From NCBI GenBank assembly GCA_964629875.1, contig CAZVRK010000021.1, positions 1 to 30,424 on the forward strand: DNA of 30,424 bases, in the 5' to 3' direction. The translations under genes were made by a program, and so were the position numbers. This document shows positions 7,583 to 15,827 of the stretch, piece by piece (position 1 is the stretch's first letter; each line of letters opens with the position of its first letter). The stretch comes from UBA3495 sp964629875. Its GTDB lineage: Bacteria; Chloroflexota; Dehalococcoidia; Lucifugimonadales; UBA3495. The notes beneath the pieces are model-generated. The model saw only the letters and a program-made list of their open reading frames with translations, made no database searches and had not been told where the DNA came from.

Positions 7583-8002
7583 CTACGCAGTGTGCTCGAC
7601 CGAGACGGAAGTGTGTATTCCCCCTCTGGTTTTATAATCAAGAGTGATTTTGATACTTTTGGGCTTGCAGAGATCGACAAGATCGTTCAGTATGCGATTT
7701 ACTGCGTGTTCCTGAACTATGCCTACGTCTCTATATGAAAGCAGGTAGAACTTTAGGGACTTTAGTTCTATGCAACTAGAGGATGGTATGTAATCAATAT
7801 ACAACGTCCCATAATCTGGTAGACCAGTCCAAGGACATACAGCGGTGAATTCGTCAGTGTCAATTTTAACTTCTGTGTCTTGATCGGTGTATTCGTAATT
7901 AAAGGCTAATAGGCAGGAACTTTCGATAGCCTCTTCGGACTTCCATGAAAGTTCTTGGTCTAGTTGATGGTACTGGTTTTTTAATTCACCAATGGTGGCC
8001 AA
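7583..8002 (-). CDS. queF: NADPH-dependent 7-cyano-7-deazaguanine reductase (preQ0 reductase)
   Basis: 139 aa, a short (type I) QueF that reduces the nitrile of preQ0 to the aminomethyl of preQ1 in queuosine synthesis. The catalytic Cys56 lies in FTAVCPWTGLPDYG with Asp63 nearby, the NADPH-binding motif is ELKSLKFYLLSYR (79-91), and Glu98-His99 in VQEHAVNR complete the substrate site. The start is taken as TTG 8002, not TTG 8065: AGGAGA lies 7 nt before it, and a good promoter (8036-8065) overlaps the longer version, so the longer frame would be outside the transcript. It is followed by the transporter gene. No preQ1 riboswitch consensus was seen in the leader. Confidence 0.93.
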   Translation of the reverse strand: MATIGELKNQYHQLDQELSWKSEEAIESSCLLAFNYEYTDQDTEVKIDTDEFTAVCPWTGLPDYGTLYIDYIPSSSCIELKSLKFYLLSYRDVGIVQEHAVNRILNDLVDLCKPKSIKITLDYKTRGGIHTSVSVEHTA

Positions 8003-8035
8003 TTTAGATTCTCCTATGGGGATTATTATGACGAT

Positions 8036-8065
8036 ATGATAGGGCTCTTTGGTTATCCATGTCAA
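8036..8065 (-). promoter_or_regulatory. Sigma70 promoter for queF-yhhQ
   Basis: On the minus strand TTGACA (8060-8065), an 18-nt spacer and TATCAT (8036-8041). Transcription would start about 25 nt before the TTG at 8002, which decides the queF start. Confidence 0.6.
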
Positions 8066-8136
8066 AACGATATTTGACTATAGGACTATGAGAGTGTACC
8101 TTTCATAAAATTTGAATTATCAGAGTGTGACAAAAC

Positions 8137-9327
8137 TTGGCATCTGCAACTATTACTCCAACCCCTACGGTTCCACGATATGTTCTTATTTTCTCTTCTG
8201 TAATGCACATTTGGAGCGATCTGTTTTTCGCTTTATTGGTACCTCTACTGCCTGCGATAAAGGACGATCTTGGGTTGTCCTATGCTGAAGTAGGGCTGTT
8301 GAGATCAGTTTTTACTGGAGCAACAGCAGTGTTCCAAATTCCAGTTGGCATACTTGCTGAGACTACTGGTGAATTCTGGTTGCTTTTGCTAGGAAATGCG
8401 TGGGTTTCAATAGGTCTTATGGCCATGGCATTGTGCTCAGTGTTTCCTTTGTTGCTAGTTGTCTCTTTCTTCGGAGGGCTTGGCGGGGGAACTCAACACC
8501 CGCTTGGTTCTAGTATGGTCTCACGAGCGTATGACGAAAGGGGTGTATCAAAAGCTGTTGGCACGGTCAACTTCTCAGGTGACCTTGGTAAGATGGTAGC
8601 ACCAGCTTTCGCTCTGCTTGCTATTCCTTTCGGCTGGAGAGCAACTTTATTAATTACTGGCATAAGTGCCCTAATATTTATGGTCTTTTGTGCTCCGTTC
8701 AAAAAATCAGTTGATATGGGCAGACCCGCTCCTGTGCTCAAGGATTCAGTTTTGTCTGATGGCGGACGGACCAATATGGCAGGATTTGTAACTCTTAGTG
8801 GTATTGGAGTTTTGGACAGTGCCACTCGGTCGTCAGCGTTAGTTTTCCTTCCTTTCATTATGCATGCCAAAGGCATGGAACCAGCTCAGATCAGTATAAT
8901 GTTAGTGGTATTGTTTGGGGGTGGGGCAGTAGGAAAATATGTTGTGGGGTGGCTAGGAGATAAGTTTACTGCTGTTAGTCTTATCTGGGCTACTAAAGGT
9001 CTAACCGCTGTATTGTTAGTAGCTTCACTGTTCGCACCTCCAATAGCTCTGATCCCTATTCTAGCCATTATGGGTATTGGTCTTAATGGAACTTCATCTG
9101 CATTGTACGCCACGGTAGCTTCGTTGGTTCCGTTGCATCGCAGAGCACGCCTCTATGGATTTTTTTATACTACCAATGAAATCGGAACAATATTGGCGCC
9201 GTTGGTTTATGGTTTCATAGCAGATATTTACAATCTAGATTTTACGGTCATAGTTATGGGAGTGGCTACCCTAGTGATCTTGCCGGCGAGCTTGGCCCTT
9301 CGTAAACATATCGGTTATCTGAATTAA
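8137..9327 (+). CDS. MFS transporter, fosmidomycin-resistance (FSR)-like
   Basis: 396-aa membrane protein with 12 predicted helices of the major facilitator superfamily, inner membrane. Family marks are HIWSDLFFALLVPLLPAI (helix 1, with the conserved His and Asp), GLGGGTQHPLGSSMVSRAY (about residues 113-131) and GTVNFSGDLGKMVAPA, all characteristic of the fosmidomycin-resistance branch. A typical MFS loop RRARLYGFFYTTNE lies near residue 330. Members export small drugs or metabolites by proton antiport; the natural substrate here is unknown. The start is TTG 8137, the first start codon after an in-frame TGA at 8128-8130. No good ribosome site precedes it, so the N-terminus could be wrong by some residues. 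It is divergent from queF, with no functional link seen. Confidence 0.85.
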   Translation: MASATITPTPTVPRYVLIFSSVMHIWSDLFFALLVPLLPAIKDDLGLSYAEVGLLRSVFTGATAVFQIPVGILAETTGEFWLLLLGNAWVSIGLMAMALCSVFPLLLVVSFFGGLGGGTQHPLGSSMVSRAYDERGVSKAVGTVNFSGDLGKMVAPAFALLAIPFGWRATLLITGISALIFMVFCAPFKKSVDMGRPAPVLKDSVLSDGGRTNMAGFVTLSGIGVLDSATRSSALVFLPFIMHAKGMEPAQISIMLVVLFGGGAVGKYVVGWLGDKFTAVSLIWATKGLTAVLLVASLFAPPIALIPILAIMGIGLNGTSSALYATVASLVPLHRRARLYGFFYTTNEIGTILAPLVYGFIADIYNLDFTVIVMGVATLVILPASLALRKHIGYLN

Positions 9328-9350
9328 AATATGTCGATTTGAGGTAGCAT

Positions 9351-9379
9351 TTGCTGGGATAGTCCCTTTTTGCTACACT
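9351..9379 (+). promoter_or_regulatory. Sigma70-like promoter for the NIPSNAP gene
   Basis: TTGCTG (9351-9356), a 17-nt spacer and TACACT (9374-9379), 49 nt before the ATG at 9429. Confidence 0.5.
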
Positions 9380-9428
9380 TGGCCCGGTCGGTCGCAGGAC
9401 CTTAAATTTGTAAAGAGGTTGGATACTA

Positions 9429-10046
9429 ATGATATATGAAGTACGCACGTATACTCTCAAGCCTGGAGGAGTTCCGCAGTTTGAGGCGAACTTTGCCGAA
9501 GCTTTGCCTCATAGAGAGAAATATTCAAAGCTGGCTGCTTTTTGGCATACCGAAATCGGTCCGCTTAACCAAGTAATTCACGTGTGGCCGTACGCGGATT
9601 TGGATGAAAGAACCAAGATTAGGGAAGAAGCGGGCAAAGACCCCAACTGGCCCCCTAAGAGTGATGGTCTCATTATTAATATGGAATCCGAAATATTTAT
9701 ACCTGCTGATTTCATGCGTCCGTTGGGAGGTGGTCAGGCTTTAGGCAATGTATATGAAATGAGGAGCTATACTTATCAGCCTGGTTCCATGGGAGAGGTA
9801 TTGAAGCGGTGGGGAAATTCCGTACCGCACAGGGAAGAATTTTCTCCATTAGCAGCGGGAATGTATACGGAATTAGGTGGTCTTAACAAGTGGGTCCATA
9901 TTTGGCCCTACAAGGATCTGGAAGAAAGAAACCGCATAAGAGCTGAAGCTGGTGCAACTGAGCATTGGCCTCCACCTACCCGAGAATTTCTTGTTAAACA
10001 AGAAAATAAAGTTTTGATACCGGCTGCTTTTTCTCCGATGCACTAA
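9429..10046 (+). CDS. Tandem NIPSNAP-domain protein
   Basis: 205 aa made of two NIPSNAP (dimeric alpha/beta barrel-like) domains, residues 1-97 and 108-203. The repeat units are visibly parallel: YEVRTYTLKPGGVPQFEANF and YEMRSYTYQPGSMGEVLKRW; LAAFWHTEIGPLNQVIHVWPY and LAAGMYTELGGLNKWVHIWPY; then DERTKIREEAGKDPNWPP and EERNRIRAEAGATEHWPP. NIPSNAP proteins bind hydrophobic or aromatic small molecules and are common in operons of flavin monooxygenases; no enzyme activity is established for the bacterial forms. Start ATG 9429, with AGAGG about 11 nt upstream. A strong terminator (10066-10103) follows, so this is a single-gene transcript even though a flavin monooxygenase begins 60 nt later. The duplication is internal to the gene. 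Confidence 0.9.
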   Translation: MIYEVRTYTLKPGGVPQFEANFAEALPHREKYSKLAAFWHTEIGPLNQVIHVWPYADLDERTKIREEAGKDPNWPPKSDGLIINMESEIFIPADFMRPLGGGQALGNVYEMRSYTYQPGSMGEVLKRWGNSVPHREEFSPLAAGMYTELGGLNKWVHIWPYKDLEERNRIRAEAGATEHWPPPTREFLVKQENKVLIPAAFSPMH

Positions 10047-10065
10047 ACAGGTAGGGATTGTAGTG

Positions 10066-10103
10066 AAAGATCGCAGGGGACACATGCTCCTGCGATCTTT
10101 TTT
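10066..10103 (+). terminator. Rho-independent terminator after the NIPSNAP gene
   Basis: A perfect 12-bp stem, AAAGATCGCAGG (10066-10077) and CCTGCGATCTTT (10089-10100), with an 11-nt loop and a run of six T (10098-10103). Confidence 0.92.
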
Positions 10104-10163
10104 GTATATCTATTTTGGCAGATTTCGTGACAGTCAGGTCGCTTGAATGATTTTGGAGGGGAT

Positions 10164-11009
10164 ATGGACGTAGGCATAGCAATGTTCGTCACCGGTACCT
10201 CAATAGATTCGGCGGTGTTGGCGGAGAATTGTGAAAAGCTGGGGTTTGAGTCTCTGTGGCTCCCAGAGCATCCAGTGATTCCAGCAGGTGATAAAACTAA
10301 ATGGCCTGGCAGCACAGACGGGGTGCTACCAGACGAGTACTACAATATAGTCGATCCATTTGTCGCTTTGGCACGTGCATCGATGGTAACAACAACTCTC
10401 AAGCTCGCAACTGGAATATGTTTAATTCCAGAGAGAAATCCTCTAATGTTAGCTAAAGAAATAGCTTCACTGGACTATTTTTCTAAAGGACGATTTCTGT
10501 TTGGTATTGGGACTGGCTGGTTAAAAGAAGAGACAGAATTGTTCGGCGTTAATTTTAAAGATAGGATTAAATATACTCGAGAGTCCATTCTCTCTATGAA
10601 AGAACTATGGACGCATGAAGAAGCTGAGTTCCACGGGGATTTCATTGATTTTCCACCAGTGATTTGCATGCCTAAACCAATTCAGAAGCCACATCCTCCA
10701 GTATTAATCGGCGGCATGGCGAAAAATGTATTTCGTCGGGTAGTTAATTGGGGAGATGGTTGGATGCCGAATAGAGTAACTCCAGAGGATATACGGCAAG
10801 GTCGAATTGAAATTGATAAGCTTTGTAAAGAATGTGGGCGTGATCCCAATAGTATTTCGATATCAGTCTATGGACAGCCGGCCGATGCAGAATTGTTGAA
10901 GGCTTTTGAATCCGCTGGAGCTGATCGAGTTATGGTTAGACTAGCGACTGCCCCTGAAGAACTAGCTTTAGAATCTCTGCAGGATATAGCAAGCAAGGTG
11001 ATTGCTTAG
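10164..11009 (+). CDS. LLM-class oxidoreductase, TIGR03619-like (F420-dependent family)
   Basis: 281 aa from the ATG at 10164. A TTG at 10143 would extend the frame by 7 residues, but GGAGG (10155-10159) lies inside that extension and 4 nt before the ATG. Sequence marks are MDVGIAMFVTGTSID, GFESLWLPEHPVIP (about 30-43), ATGICLIPERNPLMLAKEIASL, SKGRFLFGIGTGWLKEE and PIQKPHPPVLIGG. This pattern is that of the TIGR03619 'probable F420-dependent oxidoreductase' group of the luciferase-like superfamily; F420 versus FMN use cannot be settled from the sequence alone. It shares little with the paralogue at 373. The SnoaL-like gene starts 24 nt downstream, an arrangement that suggests co-transcription and a shared catabolic substrate. 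Confidence 0.9.
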   Translation: MDVGIAMFVTGTSIDSAVLAENCEKLGFESLWLPEHPVIPAGDKTKWPGSTDGVLPDEYYNIVDPFVALARASMVTTTLKLATGICLIPERNPLMLAKEIASLDYFSKGRFLFGIGTGWLKEETELFGVNFKDRIKYTRESILSMKELWTHEEAEFHGDFIDFPPVICMPKPIQKPHPPVLIGGMAKNVFRRVVNWGDGWMPNRVTPEDIRQGRIEIDKLCKECGRDPNSISISVYGQPADAELLKAFESAGADRVMVRLATAPEELALESLQDIASKVIA

Positions 11010-11033
11010 TTTTCGCAAATCAAGGAGCCAGTT

Positions 11034-11429
11034 ATGTCGACTGATCTTACGGATATAGAAAGCCTAAGACAGGCTAACGAATCATTTTATGAGGCATTTG
11101 GTGCTTTAGATATAAATAAAATGGACGCAATTTGTGAAATATCAGGAAGAGCACTTTGCATTCATCCAGGCTGGCGGCCACTGTCTGGCTGGGATCAAAT
11201 ACGGGTCAGCTGGCAAGGTATTTTTGAAAATGCCTCTTTAATGCATTTCAATATACAGTATTTGACTATAGACACAAACGGAGATTGCGGATGGGTTACA
11301 TGTGTCGAAAATATTACTAGTGTGTTGCAAGGACGGGCCAATAATTTTGGTGTTATAGCGACAAATGTATTCTGCCGGTCAGACTCTGGATGGCGACTTG
11401 TTGTTCATCACGCATCCCCAAATATATGA
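11034..11429 (+). CDS. SnoaL-like / NTF2-fold protein (SnoaL_3 type)
   Basis: 131-aa cone-shaped alpha+beta domain of the NTF2/SnoaL superfamily. An N-terminal helix pair (SLRQANESFYEAFGALDINKM) is followed by HPGWRPLSGWDQIRVSWQGI (about 43-62), the CGWVTCVENI strand and a C-terminal strand GWRLVVHHASP. Members are small-molecule isomerases, hydratases or binding proteins; this SnoaL_3 pattern is typically of unassigned function. AAGGAG (11022-11027) fixes the ATG. It lies 24 nt after the flavin oxidoreductase and is probably in its operon. It ends with TGA and is convergent with the alpha/beta hydrolase. The TGA here is a normal stop: the domain is complete, and translation beyond it does not resemble the family. 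Confidence 0.85.
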   Translation: MSTDLTDIESLRQANESFYEAFGALDINKMDAICEISGRALCIHPGWRPLSGWDQIRVSWQGIFENASLMHFNIQYLTIDTNGDCGWVTCVENITSVLQGRANNFGVIATNVFCRSDSGWRLVVHHASPNI

Positions 11430-11459
11430 AATATTGCCCTAGTATTCATCTGGAAAGGC

Positions 11460-12362
11460 TTATTTAATCGCTCCATAAAAACTATTAACTGCTGCCAGGA
11501 AATCTGTAGGATTGTCGCCTGCTACTAGATGCCCAGCATTTGGTACTGTAACCGTAGAGCAATTCGGAATCACTTCACTCATTTTTTCCATTGTAGCGTC
11601 TGCGAATATATCACTGTTTCCGCCTCTTACTACGAGTGTTGGACAGGTTATTTTTGCAACGGCTTCCCACAGTTGTTCGGTTGTCAACTGAGGCGTTTGG
11701 TGCCCCGGGGTTCTTAGTAACTTATCGTATTTCCAGGTCCATTTCCCGTCTTCACGCTCGCGTATGCTATATTTTAGTGCGCCTAGTGTCTGCTCGCGAG
11801 TCCTTCCAGTGTATTCCTGGACTCTGCTTGAGAATTCTTCAAAAGAATCTAGCTCGTCAGGCAGCTCCCTGAAATTTTGAATCCTATTCCGTCCTCTGTG
11901 TTCGGCTTCCGGTCCAGTATCAACTATTGTCAGAGAACTTAGTTTTTCTGAATTGCGAGAGGCCCATACGTAGCTGTTTCTACCACCCATAGAATGCCCT
12001 ATTAGGTGAAACCCGCTTAGCCCTAGATTAGATACAAATGCGTCTATGTCTGTCTGGTGACCTTCCGTAGAATAGTCTCCGTCAGCAGCCCAGGCGCTGT
12101 CTCCGTGACCGCGTTGGTCTAAAGCAAGAATGTGATAGTGTTCTGACAGTGGCAAGCTGACAAAATCCCAGCTGTGGGCTTGCTGAGAACCACCGTGCAA
12201 CATAACAATGAGGGGTTTAGAGGTATCGCCCCATTCTAGATAGTGGAATTTCATTCCATGCAATGTAAGCTCGTGGTCTGTAGGTTCATTCTCGAGCGTA
12301 AATGGGACACCCTTTTCCCGTGCTGCCTGGTGCAAAGTCAGACCTAGTGAGTGTGAAGCCAT
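11460..12362 (-). CDS. Alpha/beta hydrolase
   Basis: 300-aa alpha/beta-hydrolase-fold enzyme. Motifs are IVMLHGGSQQAHSWD (oxyanion HG, about 51-65), LDQRGHGDS (79-87) and the nucleophile elbow IGHSMGG (about 120-126). The acid is probably Asp in VVRGGNSDIFA and the base is His in NAGHLVAGDNP. The order and the LDQRGHGDS strand resemble C-C hydrolases, haloperoxidase-like esterases and epoxide-hydrolase relatives; the substrate is not recognisable. The start is ATG 12362 with GGAGG about 7 nt before it. There is no signal peptide, so it is cytoplasmic. It is convergent with the SnoaL-like gene and divergent from L25. A role in the neighbouring monooxygenase pathway is possible but only by proximity. 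Confidence 0.92.
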   Translation of the reverse strand: MASHSLGLTLHQAAREKGVPFTLENEPTDHELTLHGMKFHYLEWGDTSKPLIVMLHGGSQQAHSWDFVSLPLSEHYHILALDQRGHGDSAWAADGDYSTEGHQTDIDAFVSNLGLSGFHLIGHSMGGRNSYVWASRNSEKLSSLTIVDTGPEAEHRGRNRIQNFRELPDELDSFEEFSSRVQEYTGRTREQTLGALKYSIREREDGKWTWKYDKLLRTPGHQTPQLTTEQLWEAVAKITCPTLVVRGGNSDIFADATMEKMSEVIPNCSTVTVPNAGHLVAGDNPTDFLAAVNSFYGAIK

Positions 12363-12564
12363 ATCTTAACCTCCGTTTGAACCTACTTGTTAAAACCTAA
12401 GATTATTCCCAGAACAATGATAGCGTAACTGTCAATGTTAACGGAGTAATCCTAGATGATGATACAAAACATACAGTTATGTCGCGCTTTGTGAATGATG
12501 CGAAAAGGTTTTCAAGCTATACGCCGGATGATATCATTGAATGCCTGACTTTGGTACACTTGTG

Positions 12565-12593
12565 TTGGTAGTTCAAGAGTTATTTCTTTATAT
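12565..12593 (+). promoter_or_regulatory. Sigma70-like promoter for the L25 gene
   Basis: TTGGTA (12565-12570), 17-nt spacer and TTATAT (12588-12593), 36 nt before the ATG at 12629. Confidence 0.55.
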
Positions 12594-12628
12594 TTACTCT
12601 TGGCACAAAAAAAAGGAGAACCGGTAGT

Positions 12629-13282
12629 ATGACTACAGAAGTCGTGAAAATACAACTAGAGATTCGTGACGTAATTGGGAAGAAAGTTAAACAATTGCGT
12701 AAGGAAGGGATTATACCCGTGCATCTGTACGGCCCTAATATTGAGTCACGGGCATTACAATGCGAACAAAAAGAGATAGTTAGAGCTTTAGCAAGTTCAG
12801 GAGGAACTACTCCTATAACGGTTTCAGTTGCAGGAGAGGGTGAGGAGCAGCTTACGTTTGCTCGGGAAGTCCAGTGGCATCCGGTTAGGGACGATATACT
12901 TCACGTGGATTTCTTTGCGGTCGCGGCTAATCAAAAGGTTACAGCGCAGGTACCGCTTGTCCTAACAGGAGAATCTGCTGGAGCAAGACAGGCCGGTGGG
13001 ACTGTTGCTTTGCAAATGAGAGAAATAATGGTGGAAGCCTTGCCATTAGATATCCCGTCTGAAATAGAAGTAGATATTAATGGCATGATTGAAGCATCAT
13101 CTGTGCTTAGAGCTGGGGATATCCAAGTTCCCAACAATATTGCCATCGTTACAGATAGTGAAGAAATGGTAGCCCGAATCGAAGTGAATCGTAATTCTCA
13201 GCCAATGGCTGGGGACGGCGGTGGAGCAGAGGAAGCTACCACAAATGTTCCGGATGCTGACGGATCTGCAGACGGAGAATAA
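12629..13282 (+). CDS. rplY: 50S ribosomal protein L25, long CTC/TL5 form
   Basis: 217 aa, the long form of bL25 that binds 5S rRNA. The N-terminal L25 domain (about 4-93) shows GKKVKQLRKEGIIPVHLYG and VQWHPVRDDILHVDFFAV. The C-terminal TL5/CTC beta domain (about 97-190) shows VPLVLTGESAGARQAGGTV and REIMVEALPLDIP, then IEVDINGM. A low-complexity acidic tail (about 195-217) follows, as is usual in long forms. AAAGGAGA just before the start fixes ATG 12629. It has its own promoter. The family assignment is clear from these motifs and the length. Confidence 0.96.
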   Translation: MTTEVVKIQLEIRDVIGKKVKQLRKEGIIPVHLYGPNIESRALQCEQKEIVRALASSGGTTPITVSVAGEGEEQLTFAREVQWHPVRDDILHVDFFAVAANQKVTAQVPLVLTGESAGARQAGGTVALQMREIMVEALPLDIPSEIEVDINGMIEASSVLRAGDIQVPNNIAIVTDSEEMVARIEVNRNSQPMAGDGGGAEEATTNVPDADGSADGE

Positions 13283-13371
13283 TCCGCTTCACAATTTCTG
13301 TGATTCCTATGCGATATTATCTGCGTATGGTCTGGTTCACGTTGGATTAAGATATTCAATGGAGGAATAGC

Positions 13372-14142
13372 ATGTACCTGGTCTATATGGGCGAGTCCGG
13401 CGATACTGGCAATAGCTTTAATGATCCTAATCAGCGGCATCATGTTCATCTAGGCCTGTTAGTGCATGAAGGCCAATGTATATCCATGAATGGCGAATTC
13501 AATGCTTTATGCCGGCGTCATTTTGGCAGCCCATTAGGAGAGCCTAATACACCGCGCCATATAAATCCACGTGATGCATACCAGGGGACAGGTTTCTTTA
13601 CGTCGTGGAATCCGCAAAAAAGGGCAGACCTGATTCAAGATTGTTTGGATATTTTACTGCGCCGAGAAGTTCCGGCAATTATATCCTACATAAATAAAGA
13701 GGAATTCGCTGCCGCCAGATCGCGGACAGATAGCCCATACTCATTCTTGGGTAGTCCGTCCGAGGTAACAATTAGCAAGTTTTTAATGGCTTTAAATTTG
13801 TTTGTCGATGAAGCTAATATGAGTGCTATCGGACATGAAAATATTATGGAATCAGATTTACCTGTACGAGACTATAGTTTGATTGTTGCGGGTCAGGGAA
13901 AGTCCGTCGCACCTGAGTTCATGAATCAATTTTTGCATCAGGAAGAAGAAATACCATCCCCTGCTGTTCTGGAGAATTTCTGTTACGTTCAATCTGAGTA
14001 TTCTGTTTGTACTCAACTCGCTAATTTGTGTGCGTACTTTGTGAGGAGATGGCTTCAAAATCCCGATGGCAACCATTCTTATTTTGAGGCTCTTCAAGAA
14101 GGACGTGTGGTACAGGTGATATATCCGGTGCAATTTTACTAG
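13372..14142 (+). CDS. DUF3800 domain protein with substituted acidic motifs
   Basis: 256 aa. The N-terminus MYLVYMGESGDTGNSF and the C-terminal TQLANLCAYFVRRWL match the two conserved ends of DUF3800 proteins, a family of unknown function often found in mobile and defence-rich regions. The usual forms are xYxDESGD and LQLADLxAY. Here the first Asp is Gly7 and the second is Asn218, while Glu8, Ser9 and Asp11 are kept. The middle (about 84-200) holds the typical helix DLIQDCLDILLRREVPAIIS and a short conserved strand DYSLIVAGQG. GGAGG at 13361 and following supports ATG 13372. It lies 89 nt after L25 and is convergent with the ABC operon 12 nt away. It may be an inactive or altered relative. 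Function unknown; no defence partners are seen. Confidence 0.8.
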   Translation: MYLVYMGESGDTGNSFNDPNQRHHVHLGLLVHEGQCISMNGEFNALCRRHFGSPLGEPNTPRHINPRDAYQGTGFFTSWNPQKRADLIQDCLDILLRREVPAIISYINKEEFAAARSRTDSPYSFLGSPSEVTISKFLMALNLFVDEANMSAIGHENIMESDLPVRDYSLIVAGQGKSVAPEFMNQFLHQEEEIPSPAVLENFCYVQSEYSVCTQLANLCAYFVRRWLQNPDGNHSYFEALQEGRVVQVIYPVQFY

Positions 14143-14154
14143 TCGTTTTTGCGG

Positions 14155-15027
14155 TCACTCAAATCTGGCCAGTTTTCTTAGCCAAAAGCTGATTATATCA
14201 ACCGACGTTACCAGTATCACATACCACACGATTATTAAGCTTACGTCAGTGTAGTGGAACCAGTTCAGCCTTAGTATAAATTCTTTTCCCAATCCACCAG
14301 CTCCCACAAATCCAATTACCACCGTGGTTCTTATTATTACCTCCCATCTATAAAGGGAATAGGTCAGGAACTGCGGGAGGGTCTGGGGCAGGATGCCGTA
14401 AAGGAAAATTTGAATATTACTGGCTCCACTGGATTTCAAAGCATCTATCGGTTTTGTATCTATATTTTCAACTGTCTCGGCTGTTAAACGACCTATGATG
14501 CCGAAGTTATGTAGTGCTAGTGCTAAAGCTCCGGCTAGTACTCCAGGGGATAAGAAAAATACTATTATCAGAGCCCATATCAATTCTGGTACAGCACGGG
14601 AAAACGCATAACTTAGGCGTACTATGTAATAAGATATGGCGCCCGTAAACGAAGAGCGTTGTCCTATAGATATATTGCGTGCAGCGGGTAACATAGTGGT
14701 GATAGCAAGTAGTCCTGAAATAAATATAGCTATAATACTCATACAAAGAGTTTCATAAGCTAATATTCCTGTAGCCATCCATCTGTCTAGAAGTAAGAAA
14801 GCAGGTGTTTCTGAGTAGTTACTCCCAACCATGTTTGAAGCAAAACGAGACGCATTTGACCATGTTTGACTAATAAATAGGTCTAAGAATCCAGTATCAC
14901 CTTGAATAAATATTGTTGCCCAAGCTGCAATTGCAATGGCTAAAATCAGTATAAAAGACAAGCGCGTGAATGAGATAGGAGTCTTTTTATAGATCATCAG
15001 TCTTAATTTACTTGTAAAATAATTCAT
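14155..15027 (-). CDS. PhnE-like ABC transporter permease, second subunit
   Basis: 290-aa inner-membrane permease with about six helices. The ABC-permease coupling motif (EAA loop) is near residues 184-205: VENIDTKPIDALKSSGASN, followed by LYGILPQTLPQFLTYSLYRWE, typical of the phosphonate permease PhnE. The start is taken as ATG 15027, because that codon overlaps the stop of the preceding permease gene in an ATGA arrangement and yields a basic N-terminus before helix 1. An ATG at 15108 would overlap the upstream gene by 85 nt. It is the last gene of the four-gene importer operon. The paired, diverged permeases would form a heterodimer with the PhnC-like ATPase. The transported solute is discussed under the binding protein. 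Confidence 0.9.
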   Translation of the reverse strand: MNYFTSKLRLMIYKKTPISFTRLSFILILAIAIAAWATIFIQGDTGFLDLFISQTWSNASRFASNMVGSNYSETPAFLLLDRWMATGILAYETLCMSIIAIFISGLLAITTMLPAARNISIGQRSSFTGAISYYIVRLSYAFSRAVPELIWALIIVFFLSPGVLAGALALALHNFGIIGRLTAETVENIDTKPIDALKSSGASNIQIFLYGILPQTLPQFLTYSLYRWEVIIRTTVVIGFVGAGGLGKEFILRLNWFHYTDVSLIIVWYVILVTSVDIISFWLRKLARFE

Positions 15028-15764
15028 TCTGTCAGGCTTCTTCGAAGCTTGCCGCTCCAGAAATCTACTATCACTATCAAAATCAGTAGGAAAATGAGCA
15101 GCGTCCATACTTGGTCAAATAATAGATCATGCAATGACAACTGTATTTGGTAGCCGATCCCCTGTATTCCTATAAAACTCAATATCGCGGCAGCTCGTAT
15201 AGCACATTCGAATCGGTAAAATGTATACCCAAGTATGTCGGGTAATGATAATGGTAATAGTCCATAACAGATGATCTTAAATGGTGAAGCCCCTGTGGAT
15301 TTTAGGGCTAAGATCGGTTCTGGGGGAGTATCTTGTAATAACTCTGCATATATCCTTCCTAGAATGCCAGCATACGGGATTGCTAATGCTACGATCGCTG
15401 CTAGGGGAGAAAGTCCTAATGCTGCCACCAATAGAACTGCCCAGACCAGCTCATGAATAGATCTCATGAGCGCGAGCAAAAACCTAGTCGGCACTATTAC
15501 CCATATTTTCAGATGAGAACTGTCGTCAATTATTTTTCCCGAAGCAATGATGCCCAAGATAAGGCCCAGAGGAAAAGCTATTGACATCCCAGCCACTGCA
15601 AACACTATCGTCTGCCAGGTGGCTTTAACGCATAGTAGTAGAAAATCAGGTGATAATTCTGGCGGGAATAATGCTGATAGGAATTTGACAAAGGATTGCC
15701 ATCCACCGGTGTGTAAGATCGGGTTACTCCAATCTATAGCCGTGAAGCTCCATGCAAATGTCAA
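15024..15764 (-). CDS. PhnE-like ABC transporter permease, first subunit (start uncertain)
   Basis: At least 246 aa; multi-span permease with the PhnE-type coupling loop LLQDTPPEPILALKSTGASP followed by ICYGLLPLSLPDILGYTFYRFE. The only standard start codon is TTG 15764, but it lies within the first transmembrane helix and has no ribosome site. The frame stays open for 21 codons upstream, back to the TGA that ends the ATPase gene (15828-15830). Those codons encode a basic stretch (TKTYRSSK) and the first half of the helix, as expected for the true N-terminus. Start candidates there are non-standard (ATT 15825-15827, CTG 15822-15824). Translational coupling to the ATPase gene is likely. Its stop overlaps the start of the second permease. 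Confidence 0.88.
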   Translation of the reverse strand: MTFAWSFTAIDWSNPILHTGGWQSFVKFLSALFPPELSPDFLLLCVKATWQTIVFAVAGMSIAFPLGLILGIIASGKIIDDSSHLKIWVIVPTRFLLALMRSIHELVWAVLLVAALGLSPLAAIVALAIPYAGILGRIYAELLQDTPPEPILALKSTGASPFKIICYGLLPLSLPDILGYTFYRFECAIRAAAILSFIGIQGIGYQIQLSLHDLLFDQVWTLLIFLLILIVIVDFWSGKLRRSLTE

Positions 15765-15827
15765 AATAAGTATGCACGTCAGTAACTTGGAACTTCGATA
15801 TGTTTTAGTGATTATATTTAACAGAAT

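Noticed and set aside
7583..8065. Longer QueF starting at TTG 8065
   Set aside because: The additional residues are unlike QueF, and the promoter's -35 lies on the proposed start codon.
8003..8136. preQ1 riboswitch before queF
   Set aside because: No match to the preQ1 class I consensus could be found in the leader.
11427..11429. TGA ending the SnoaL-like gene as a Sec codon
   Set aside because: The domain is already complete and the downstream frame does not resemble the family.
12392..12571. A plus-strand frame of about 59 codons upstream of L25 with protein-like content (for example GVILDDDTKHTV)
   Set aside because: It has no usable start codon after the in-frame TAA, no ribosome site, and its end overlaps the L25 promoter. 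It may be a gene remnant but cannot be supported.
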